DNA of 11,929 bases, from NCBI GenBank assembly GCA_002381695.1, contig DFXM01000008.1:11863-23791 (forward strand), given 5' to 3'. This document shows positions 5,925-11,929 of this stretch, piece after piece. The notes under the pieces were generated by a model. That model was not told the DNA's origin. It was given only the letters and a program-made list of their open reading frames with translations, and searched no databases. A program made the translations under genes and the position numbers. Position 1 is the stretch's first letter. Each line of letters starts with the position of its first letter. This DNA comes from Clostridium sp. UBA4108. Lineage in GTDB: Bacteria > Bacillota > Clostridia > Clostridiales > Clostridiaceae.

Positions 5925-6497
5925 ATGGAAATTTTAAAAAATAGAATTACTAGAGATGGAAATGTGAGAGAAGGAAACATATTGAAGGTGGATAGTTTTT
6001 TAAATCATCAAATGGATATTAAGCTTTTAAATGAAATAGGAAAAGAATTTAAAGAAAGATTTAAAGAGGAGAAGGTCGATAAAATTCTTACAATAGAAGC
6101 TTCAGGAATAGGAGTTGCGGCTATAGTTTCTCAATACTTTGACTATATTCCAGTGGTTTTTGGAAAGAAGACAGAGAGTTTAAATTTAGATAAAGAAGTA
6201 TATGAGAGTGAAGTTCATTCTTATACAAAGAATAAAGATTACAAGGTTAGAGTAGGAAAAAATTTCTTAAAAAAGGGTGAGAAGATTTTAGTTATAGATG
6301 ATTTCTTAGCTAAAGGATGTGCAGCAAGTGGATTACTGGATATAGCAGCACAAGCGGAAGTAGATATAGTTGGAATTGGCATAGTTATAGAGAAAGGCTT
6401 TCAAGAGGGAAGAAAAGTATTAGAAGAAAAGGGAGTTAGGGTAGAATCCTTAGCTATAATTGATAAAATGGAAGATGGAAAGGTATATTTTAAATAA
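5925..6497 (+). CDS. xpt: Xanthine phosphoribosyltransferase
   Basis: A protein of 190 residues, close to the 194 of the B. subtilis enzyme, and colinear with it. It converts xanthine and PRPP to XMP in purine salvage and acts as a cytoplasmic dimer. Visible features are LKVDSFLNHQ (20-29), TIEASGIG (56-63) and VVFGKK (77-82), then the PRPP-binding loop LVIDDFLAKGCAASG (122-136), and GIGIVIEKGFQ (150-160). AAGGGGG (5909-5915) lies 9 nt before ATG 5925. The riboswitch and terminator upstream fit the family. The xanthine permease gene pbuX, often next to xpt, is not downstream; the transcript instead enters a hairpin-rich repeat and a terminator. Confidence 0.95.
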   Translation: MEILKNRITRDGNVREGNILKVDSFLNHQMDIKLLNEIGKEFKERFKEEKVDKILTIEASGIGVAAIVSQYFDYIPVVFGKKTESLNLDKEVYESEVHSYTKNKDYKVRVGKNFLKKGEKILVIDDFLAKGCAASGLLDIAAQAEVDIVGIGIVIEKGFQEGRKVLEEKGVRVESLAIIDKMEDGKVYFK

Positions 6498-6516
6498 GTC
6501 ATGGGGTAATTTATTT

Positions 6517-6749
6517 AGTGAATTGCGACCTATGGTCGCAGAGAAGTATTCCAGAGGCATAGTGAATTGGCTTCGCCAGTGAATTGCAACCTACGGTTGC
6601 AGTGAAGTGCGCCTTTAGCGCAGAGGGTTGACTTCGTCAGAGAGAAAGTAAATCTCTTTCTGAAGGTAGTAAGTAACTCTCTGTGAACAACATGAGTAAT
6701 TCACTGTGAGCGAAGGAAACACTTCTCTGCGCCTGGGTCACAATTCACT
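6517..6749. mobile_element. MITE-like mosaic palindromic element
   Basis: A 233-bp non-coding block, visibly richer in G+C than its surroundings, between the xpt stop and the terminator. Its ends are inverted: 6517-6547 and the reverse complement of 6721-6749 share AGTGAATTG, GACC and GCAGAGAAGT in the same order, which makes about 30-bp imperfect terminal repeats. An octamer related to AGTGAATT recurs directly at 6517, 6540, 6561, 6578 and 6601, and inverted at 6698-6705, 6721-6728 and 6742-6749. The left half is thus partly mirrored in the right. There is no open frame and no clear target duplication. A non-autonomous element or structured interspersed repeat is the best reading; mobility is inferred. 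Confidence 0.6.
6524..6657. repeat. Tandem micro-hairpin array
   Basis: Five small hairpins occur in a row, followed by a sixth weaker one. H1 is TGCGACC/GGTCGCA (6524-6530, 6534-6540), loop TAT. H2 is TGGC/GCCA (6568-6578), loop TTC. H3 is TGCAACC/GGTTGCA (6585-6601), loop TAC. H4 is TGCGC/GCGCA (6608-6622), loop CTTTA. H5 is TGAC/GTCA (6629-6639), loop TTC. H6 is AGAGA/TCTCT (6641-6657). Except for a 13-nt insert after H1, H1-H5 are joined by AGTGAATT-like words that start with the last base of one hairpin and mostly end with the first base of the next. H1 versus H3 and H2 versus H5 differ by compensated changes (G-C to A-T) at one stem pair each. Confidence 0.75.
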
Positions 6750-6760
6750 GCCACTATAGG

Positions 6761-6795
6761 TCTAGATTATATAAATATAATCTAGATTATTTTAA
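6761..6795. terminator. Terminator after xpt and the hairpin element
   Basis: TCTAGATTATA (6761-6771) pairs perfectly over 11 bp with 6776-6786, followed on the plus strand by TTATTTTAATT. It would end plus-strand transcripts coming from xpt through the hairpin array. It abuts the stop codon (6787-6789) of the convergent anti-sigma gene and may also work for that strand, though the minus-strand tail is not T-rich. Confidence 0.65.
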
Positions 6796-7872
6796 TTCGC
6801 CAATAAGATTACCGTCTTTGTCAAAAGATAGGTCTATTGTTTGAGTTTTGGTTTCTCCATTTTTAAATTTTGTGATTATGGTAACAGTGTCTCCAATGAG
6901 ATCTTCATAATTTAATTCACCATAAGCCATTACCATATCAAAGGCTTTCTCAGAAGGAATCCAAGAAACGGGAGACCCTGCTTTAGCTACTACAGAACTT
7001 CCTTTTATTTCATATTTAGAAGAGCTCTCTTCATAATCAGCCTTGCTTCTAATATTAATTTTAGTGGCTATAAATTTTCCATTATCTCCATCTTTAGTTT
7101 CAAAATGAAGTCCATAATCGTCTAAAGTAAGAGGCTTATCCTTAAAATACTTATTTTTATATTCATCAAAAGTTCCTGAATTCCAAAGTTTAAAAAACTC
7201 TTCGCGTAATTCGTCTAAGCTCATACCAGTTATATTATGAGACATTAAGTCTATGGAACATACATAGATTTCACCTTGTGATAGCATAAGTAAATATTTA
7301 TCTACATCAAAATATTCTAAAGTTCCATTGGATGATGAATAAGTTATACTTTCTACATTGTCACCTGATACAATAAATCCACCATCAAAATCATAGCTAG
7401 ATTCATAACCTTTGTAAGCCTCTCCATTATCATAAGTGAAGGTATTAAGAGCTCCTCTTTGTATTTTACCAAAGGGCATTTCTACTTTTGTATTGGCAGT
7501 TAAGGTTAGGGTTTTAGTCTTAGTTATGTCCATTGCTTCAGGACCATTGTGTTCAGCAGCATAGGCAGTAATAGTAAATAGATTACTGGATTTATTATTT
7601 ACACCATTTTTTTTGCTTAAATTACTATCTTGTAGAGTATTTCTTTTAAGATTAGTAGGTAATAGAATTCCAGAAAACAGAATTATTATTGCTAAAGTGC
7701 AGCAAAGGGCATATTTAAAAAAATTTTTACTTAGGTTCGGAATTTTGAAATACATTTTATTTTCAATTTCTTTTTGAGGTAAATTTTCTTGTATCTTATT
7801 CCAATAATTAGGTGTTTCTTTGCTATATTTAATAAGAGCTTTTTCAATTTTCTTTTCTGACCATATATTCAT
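6787..7872 (-). CDS. Probable membrane-anchored anti-sigma factor
   Basis: A protein of 361 residues. Residues 1-50 are charged and likely cytoplasmic, with one membrane helix at about 51-72 (FFKYALCCTLAIIILFSG). A linker with FTITAYAAE at 98-106, a phrase typical of clostridial proteins encoded beside ECF sigma factors, precedes an external domain with a high beta-strand pattern ending in DKDGNLIGELK. There is no cleavable signal peptide. The role as anti-sigma factor rests on topology and on the 29-bp overlap with the upstream sigma gene, which implies translational coupling. The ligand or stress sensed is unknown. GGAGG inside the sigma gene lies 11 nt before the ATG. Confidence 0.75.
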   Translation of the reverse strand: MNIWSEKKIEKALIKYSKETPNYWNKIQENLPQKEIENKMYFKIPNLSKNFFKYALCCTLAIIILFSGILLPTNLKRNTLQDSNLSKKNGVNNKSSNLFTITAYAAEHNGPEAMDITKTKTLTLTANTKVEMPFGKIQRGALNTFTYDNGEAYKGYESSYDFDGGFIVSGDNVESITYSSSNGTLEYFDVDKYLLMLSQGEIYVCSIDLMSHNITGMSLDELREEFFKLWNSGTFDEYKNKYFKDKPLTLDDYGLHFETKDGDNGKFIATKINIRSKADYEESSSKYEIKGSSVVAKAGSPVSWIPSEKAFDMVMAYGELNYEDLIGDTVTIITKFKNGETKTQTIDLSFDKDGNLIGELK

Positions 7873-8425
7873 AATTCATATTTCCTCCATTAAGTATTTT
7901 TTTTAAATTTTTAATAGCAGCTTGATATCTCCAAGTTACAGTTCCCATAGGTATATCTAGTATTTCGCTGATTTCTCTGAATTTTACTCCAGATAATAAA
8001 TGCAATAGCACAATTTCTCTACTGGAAGCATCTAAGTACTCTAAAGCTTGCTCAATATCTAGCTTATAACATATGATTTCATCAATATTTGTATCATCTA
8101 TGAGGGTATTACTTTCTTGACCATATTTTGACATAAAGTCGGTATATATTAAATTTTTTCTTTTTCTTAAAGTATCGATAGCAACATTTCGAGTTATTCC
8201 TAATATCCATGCCTTAGGGTTCTCTCCTTTACGAAAAGTATTAGCCTTAGTTAGCAATTTTAGAAATACCTCTTGAGAGCTATCTTCAGCTAGTTCTTTA
8301 TCTTTTAATATGATTAATGAAAGACAATATACCTCTCTATGAAAGCAATCATATAGGGCTTTTAGTGCATTAACATCTCCAGTAGCTAGACGCAAAATAT
8401 ATTTTTCAGTATTAATTTTAATCAT
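7844..8425 (-). CDS. ECF-type RNA polymerase sigma factor
   Basis: A protein of 193 residues with the two-domain layout of extracytoplasmic-function sigma factors. Region 2 is at about 20-90, with AEDSSQEVFLKL (46-57) and PKAWILGITRNVAIDTLRKRK (70-90, core and -10 binding). Region 4 is at about 125-177, with a helix-turn-helix FREISEILDIPMGTVTWRYQAAIKNL that reads the -35. Region 1 and region 3 are absent, as expected. A strong GGAGGAG lies just before ATG 8423-8425. Its 3' end overlaps the membrane protein gene, so the two form a regulator/anti-regulator pair. I did not find a clear ECF-type autoregulatory promoter upstream. Confidence 0.92.
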   Translation of the reverse strand: MIKINTEKYILRLATGDVNALKALYDCFHREVYCLSLIILKDKELAEDSSQEVFLKLLTKANTFRKGENPKAWILGITRNVAIDTLRKRKNLIYTDFMSKYGQESNTLIDDTNIDEIICYKLDIEQALEYLDASSREIVLLHLLSGVKFREISEILDIPMGTVTWRYQAAIKNLKKILNGGNMNYEYMVRKEN

Positions 8426-8504
8426 GCCTTTCTCCTCCTCTAATTGATATACGTTTCATATAGGTATTTTTATGGAATATTTTAATGAAAAAAATTTTAC
8501 GTAG

Positions 8505-8533
8505 ATTATAATGATACATAATTTTACAATTAA
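8505..8533 (-). promoter_or_regulatory. Possible housekeeping promoter of the sigma/anti-sigma unit
   Basis: On the minus strand there is a perfect TATAAT at 8510-8505, with TTAATT at 8533-8528 (3 of 6) after a 17-nt spacer. Transcription would start near 8498, leaving a leader of about 70 nt. Confidence 0.4.
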
Positions 8534-8677
8534 TAGCTATCTAAGGAATATTATAAGAGCTTTCATAATAGTAATTCATAAAATATAAATATAGTTTAAG
8601 GATATCTTATTTTGCAACTAGAAATGTTTTAAAATATGATGATAAGTTATTCTATTTTATCTATATAAATTATATAA

Positions 8678-8706
8678 TTGGATTTAGATAGCAATTTTCA
8701 TAATAA
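8678..8706 (+). promoter_or_regulatory. Tentative lacZ promoter
   Basis: TTGGAT (8678-8683) faces TAATAA at 8701-8706 with a 17-nt spacer. Alternatively CATAAT at 8699-8704 (5 of 6) has a 15-nt spacer. Both are imperfect. The -10 candidates lie inside the inverted repeat at 8691-8719. Confidence 0.25.
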
Positions 8707-8719
8707 TGAATAAAATTGC
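8691..8719. promoter_or_regulatory. Candidate operator upstream of lacZ
   Basis: GCAATTTT (8691-8698) and AAAATTGC (8712-8719) form a perfect 8-bp inverted repeat with a 13-nt centre. It overlaps the candidate -10 region and lies 35 nt before the lacZ start, a position suited to repression. The cognate regulator is not in the window. Confidence 0.4.
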
Positions 8720-8754
8720 AAATAAAATTTAGTATTAAATATAGGGGGAGTATT

Positions 8755-11700
8755 ATGAGGAATTTTAAACAGTGGGAAGATATTACTATAGACGGTGTAA
8801 ATAGATTGAGCAAAAGAGGAGGTTTTAATAAATTTCCTTCTAAAGAGAAAGCAATGACTAATGAAGTAAAGTATACTCATGGACATAAGTGCTTAAATGG
8901 ACAGTGGAAATTTCTTTTTTTAGAAGCTCCAGAATACTCTCCTGAAGGATTCTTTAAGGAAGAATTTAATATTGAGGAATGGGATGATATTATAGTACCT
9001 GGTAACTGGCAGCTTCAGGGATATGGAAAAATGCATTACTCAGATTTATGGTATAACTTTCCGATAAATCCTCCTTTTGTACCTACTGCAAACCCTACAG
9101 GGATATATAAGAGAAGTTTTTATGTATCAAAAGAATGGTTAAAAGAGAGAATTATATTAAGATTTAATGGGGTGGATTCTGCATTTAACCTGTGGATCAA
9201 TGGAGAAGAAGTGGGCTATAGCAAGGGTGCAAGGAATGAAAGTGAGTTTGATATAACTGAGTTTTTAAGAAATGGAGAAAATCAATGTACAGTTAGAGTA
9301 TATCAGTGGAGCGATGGGACATACCTTGAAGATCAAGATATGTGGTGGTTAAGTGGTATATTTAGAGATGTAGAACTTTATATAGAGCCTAGAATTGGAA
9401 TAGAAGATATAACTATAGTTGCAGATTTAGATAAAGAATATATAGATGGGATTTTGGTTATTAATACTAAATTGAGAGCAGATAATATAGAAAGTTTAGG
9501 GCTTACCATAGAATATGAATTGATTCATAAAAATGGAGCAACCATATTATATGAAGAAGAAAAGGTATGTTCTGAGGATATAAGCTTTAACAAACTTATA
9601 AAATCTCCTCTTAAATGGACTGCTGAAACTCCAAATGTATATACACTTTTAATTACCTTGAAAAGAAATGGCAATATAGTGGAGGTAATACCACACAAAG
9701 TAGGTTTTAGAAAGATTGAACTTAAAGGTCAAGTATTTACAGTAAATGGAGTAGCTATTAAATTTAAAGGTGTAAATAGACATGATTATAGCCCTATAAA
9801 TGGTAGAGTGGTAGCTAAGGAAGAAATAGAACAGGATATTATACTCATGAAACAGCATAATATCAATGCTATAAGAACAGCTCACTATCCTAATTCAAGA
9901 TGGCTATATGAATTATGTGATGAATATGGAATGTATGTAATTGATGAGGCGGATTTAGAATGTCACGGCTTTGAGCTTACAGGAGAGTATAATAAGATAA
10001 GTGATGATGCTTCTTGGGAAAGGGCTTATGTAAGTAGGCTTGAAAGAATGATTGTGAGAGATAAGAACCATCCTTGTATAATCATGTGGTCCTTGGGTAA
10101 TGAGTCTTCTTTTGGTCATAATTTTAGGGCTATGGCTAGAAGATGTAGAGAAATGGATGCAACAAGACTTATACATTATGAGGGAGACTTTGAAGCTGAG
10201 TGTGTGGATGTGTATTCCACCATGTATACTTGGCTTGAACATGAGGATTCTAAGAGACTACTAATGGATAAAATAGTGAAGAATAGTAAAAAGCCTCATA
10301 TATTATGTGAATATTGTCATGCCATGGGAAATGGTCCAGGAAATTTAAAGGAATATCAAGAATTATTTTATGCTTACGATAAGTTACAGGGTGGTTTTGT
10401 ATGGGAGTGGTTTGACCATGGAATACAGGAGACTCATGTAGATGGAAGAGTTTACTATAAGTATGGTGGAGATTTTGGAGATGATCCAACTAATGGTAAT
10501 TTTTGCGTGGATGGATTAATCATGCCAGATAGAACGCCATCACCAGGACTACTGGAGTATAAAAAGGTTATTGAACCCGTGGAAACCAAAGCAATAGATA
10601 TAAAAAATGGTTTGATTAGAATAATAAATAGATATGATTTCTCTACTTTAGATCATTTAGATTTAATTTATTCTGTGGTAAAAGATGATACTATTTTAGA
10701 GAGTGGAACAATAGACATAAAGGGAATAAAAGGAAGAGACACTAAAGATATAAATATAAGATATAATAAAGAATTTCACGTAGAAAAGGGAACAGATTAT
10801 TATCTTAATATAAGTTATAAACTAAATATAGATACACCATGGGCTAAGTCTGGGTATGAACTTGCTACTGCTCAATTTAAGATACCTGTTCAATGTGAAG
10901 AAGTGTATGTAAAAAAGACTGGATATTTAAAGGTTGAAAATCAAGGATATAAATTAATTGTAATTGGTGAAGAATTTAAAGTGATCTTCGATAAGGTTAA
11001 GGGACGTTTAATTGAAGGCTATAGATATGGGTATAGGGTTATTAATGAAGGGCCAGCATTAAATTTTTGGAGAGCTCCTATTGACAATGATATGTATCTT
11101 TTAGAAGACTACTATAAGAAATACTTTGTACATTTATGGCATGAAGTGGTAGAGGATTTTAGTTATGAAGTAATGGAAAACTATATAGTGATTAATGTAG
11201 CTACCATGAATGGAACTACTAATTCTGCTTGGTATTATAGTTCTAATTATGAATATAAGATTTATCCATCAGGAGATATTTTATTTGCAGTAAAGGGGAT
11301 TCCAGCAGGTAAAATAGAAAATGCTCCTAAGATGTTACCAAGAATAGGAGTAAAGGTAAATATAAACAAGGATTTATATAAGGTACAGTGGTATGGTAAA
11401 GGCCCAGGAGAGAGTTATGTAGATTCTAAAGAATGTAATTTAATAGGGGTTTATAAAAATACTGTAGACGAATTATTTACTAATTATGTTAAGCCACAAG
11501 AGAATGGCAACAGGACAGAAGTAAAATGGGTATCCCTCACTAATGATAGGGGAATGGGACTTATGGCAGTAGCTGAGGATAAGTTAAATTTCAGTGCTAT
11601 GTATTATGAAACTATTGATTTAGAAAAAGCTAAACATACTATAGATTTAAAAGAGAGAGATTATATAGTTCTAAATTTAGATTATAAACAAAATGGTCTA

Positions 11701-11838
11701 GGAACGAACTCTTGCGGGCAGAATCAGCTAGATAAATATAGATGTAAATTTGAGCCATTTAATCTATCTATGAAAATTAGCTTATACAACAATAAAGAGA
11801 TTTCAGCCATAGCACTAGCGAAGGAGAATATACTATAA
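8755..11838 (+). CDS. lacZ: Beta-galactosidase, glycoside hydrolase family 2
   Basis: A protein of 1027 residues, almost the same length as E. coli LacZ (1024), with all five domains. These are an N-terminal jelly roll with VPGNWQLQGYG and DMWWLSGIFRDVELY, an Ig-like domain, and a TIM barrel from about 330 to 620. A second Ig-like domain follows, then the C-terminal beta-sandwich with WYGKGPGESYVDSK. In the barrel, FKGVNRHDY, HYPNSRWLYEL and DEADLECHGF (metal and substrate ligands) are present. The acid/base is E450 in SLGNESS and the nucleophile E519 in LCEYCHAMGNG. There is no signal peptide, so it is cytoplasmic. It hydrolyses lactose or related beta-galactosides. The start is ATG 8755 with AGGGGG 6 nt upstream; an in-frame extension to 8716 lacks a site. 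No sugar transporter is in view. Confidence 0.96.
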   Translation: MRNFKQWEDITIDGVNRLSKRGGFNKFPSKEKAMTNEVKYTHGHKCLNGQWKFLFLEAPEYSPEGFFKEEFNIEEWDDIIVPGNWQLQGYGKMHYSDLWYNFPINPPFVPTANPTGIYKRSFYVSKEWLKERIILRFNGVDSAFNLWINGEEVGYSKGARNESEFDITEFLRNGENQCTVRVYQWSDGTYLEDQDMWWLSGIFRDVELYIEPRIGIEDITIVADLDKEYIDGILVINTKLRADNIESLGLTIEYELIHKNGATILYEEEKVCSEDISFNKLIKSPLKWTAETPNVYTLLITLKRNGNIVEVIPHKVGFRKIELKGQVFTVNGVAIKFKGVNRHDYSPINGRVVAKEEIEQDIILMKQHNINAIRTAHYPNSRWLYELCDEYGMYVIDEADLECHGFELTGEYNKISDDASWERAYVSRLERMIVRDKNHPCIIMWSLGNESSFGHNFRAMARRCREMDATRLIHYEGDFEAECVDVYSTMYTWLEHEDSKRLLMDKIVKNSKKPHILCEYCHAMGNGPGNLKEYQELFYAYDKLQGGFVWEWFDHGIQETHVDGRVYYKYGGDFGDDPTNGNFCVDGLIMPDRTPSPGLLEYKKVIEPVETKAIDIKNGLIRIINRYDFSTLDHLDLIYSVVKDDTILESGTIDIKGIKGRDTKDINIRYNKEFHVEKGTDYYLNISYKLNIDTPWAKSGYELATAQFKIPVQCEEVYVKKTGYLKVENQGYKLIVIGEEFKVIFDKVKGRLIEGYRYGYRVINEGPALNFWRAPIDNDMYLLEDYYKKYFVHLWHEVVEDFSYEVMENYIVINVATMNGTTNSAWYYSSNYEYKIYPSGDILFAVKGIPAGKIENAPKMLPRIGVKVNINKDLYKVQWYGKGPGESYVDSKECNLIGVYKNTVDELFTNYVKPQENGNRTEVKWVSLTNDRGMGLMAVAEDKLNFSAMYYETIDLEKAKHTIDLKERDYIVLNLDYKQNGLGTNSCGQNQLDKYRCKFEPFNLSMKISLYNNKEISAIALAKENIL

Positions 11839-11929
11839 TTTAATAGTATTTTAAAATATATTATATAAATTAAGATAGCATACATTTAATTATGAGGCTT
11901 TGTTTTAAGATAGTGTTGATAATGAACTA
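11839..11929. other. Sequence after lacZ, no gene seen
   Basis: The 91 bases after the lacZ stop hold no open frame of note and no clear intrinsic terminator. A small A+T palindrome, TATTTTAAAATA, follows the stop but has no T-run. The window ends before the next gene. Confidence 0.4.

Larger units (their letters stand above)
8426..8754. other. Divergent intergenic region, sigma factor / lacZ
   Basis: This 329-bp A+T-rich region holds the leader and candidate promoter of the sigma gene on the left, and the candidate promoter, inverted repeat and ribosome site of lacZ on the right. I see no gene on either strand. No catabolite-control (cre) box with the usual TGWAAnCGnTnWCA pattern is visible. 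Confidence 0.55.

Noticed and set aside
6517..6749. Micro-hairpin array as a CRISPR
   Set aside because: The repeated word is only about 8 bases, the intervals are self-complementary and unequal, and part of the array is inverted. No cas gene is present.
8453..8458. TGAAAC on the minus strand as an ECF -35 for sigma autoregulation
   Set aside because: A -10 at 16-17 nt would fall on the ribosome binding site, leaving no usable leader.
9649..10489. Three minus-strand open frames inside lacZ, plus one at 8698-8886
   Set aside because: They are antisense shadows of an intact beta-galactosidase and its leader, with no family resemblance and no ribosome sites.
11890..11929. Right edge of the window as the end of an insertion sequence
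   Set aside because: The sequence has a vaguely familiar look, but no inverted partner or transposase is in view, so it cannot be supported.

Overview
The window looks like chromosomal DNA from a low-G+C Firmicute, most likely a Clostridium sensu stricto or close relative. This rests on the strong A+T bias, the A/T-ending codons, the purine-rich GGAGG-type ribosome binding sites, and the gene families present. I cannot name the species from sequence alone.

Layout, left to right. (1) 1-500: a small DUF4177-type protein with its own extended -10 promoter, ending at a bidirectional hairpin terminator. (2) 504-1990, minus strand: a two-gene unit with a cysteine-rich C_GCAxxG_C_C redox protein followed by a TDT/TehA-type membrane transporter. 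(3) 2219-3947, plus strand: an aromatic amino acid unit of chorismate mutase (TTG start, hairpin leader), shikimate dehydrogenase (aroE) and shikimate kinase (aroK). It ends at a 31-bp imperfect hairpin. (4) 4106-4981, minus strand: a lone, short uroporphyrinogen-decarboxylase-superfamily protein that keeps an H-x-C ... C zinc-site pattern of corrinoid methyltransferases. (5) 4982-5586: an A+T-rich stretch with a perfect hairpin and a short coding-like remnant. (6) 5587-6497: a guanine-type purine riboswitch, a strong intrinsic terminator and xpt, which form a purine-salvage unit. (7) 6517-6786: an unusual 233-bp mosaic of micro-hairpins joined by an AGTGAATT-like octamer, with about 30-bp terminal inverted repeats, followed by a terminator. 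(8) 6787-8425, minus strand: an ECF sigma factor overlapping a single-pass membrane protein that is probably its anti-sigma factor. (9) 8755-11838, plus strand: a full-length GH2 beta-galactosidase (lacZ), with an inverted repeat upstream that may be an operator.

Most units are independent. The aro genes feed chorismate/prephenate synthesis, xpt salvages xanthine under guanine control, the sigma/anti-sigma pair is a cell-surface signalling module of unknown stimulus, and lacZ is a sugar-catabolic gene without a transporter in view. I see no tRNA, rRNA, CRISPR array, phage gene or intact transposase.

The most unusual object is the micro-hairpin element between xpt and the anti-sigma gene. Two pairs of its hairpins differ only by compensatory base changes, and its left half is partly mirrored in its right half. 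It looks like a non-autonomous, structured interspersed repeat.
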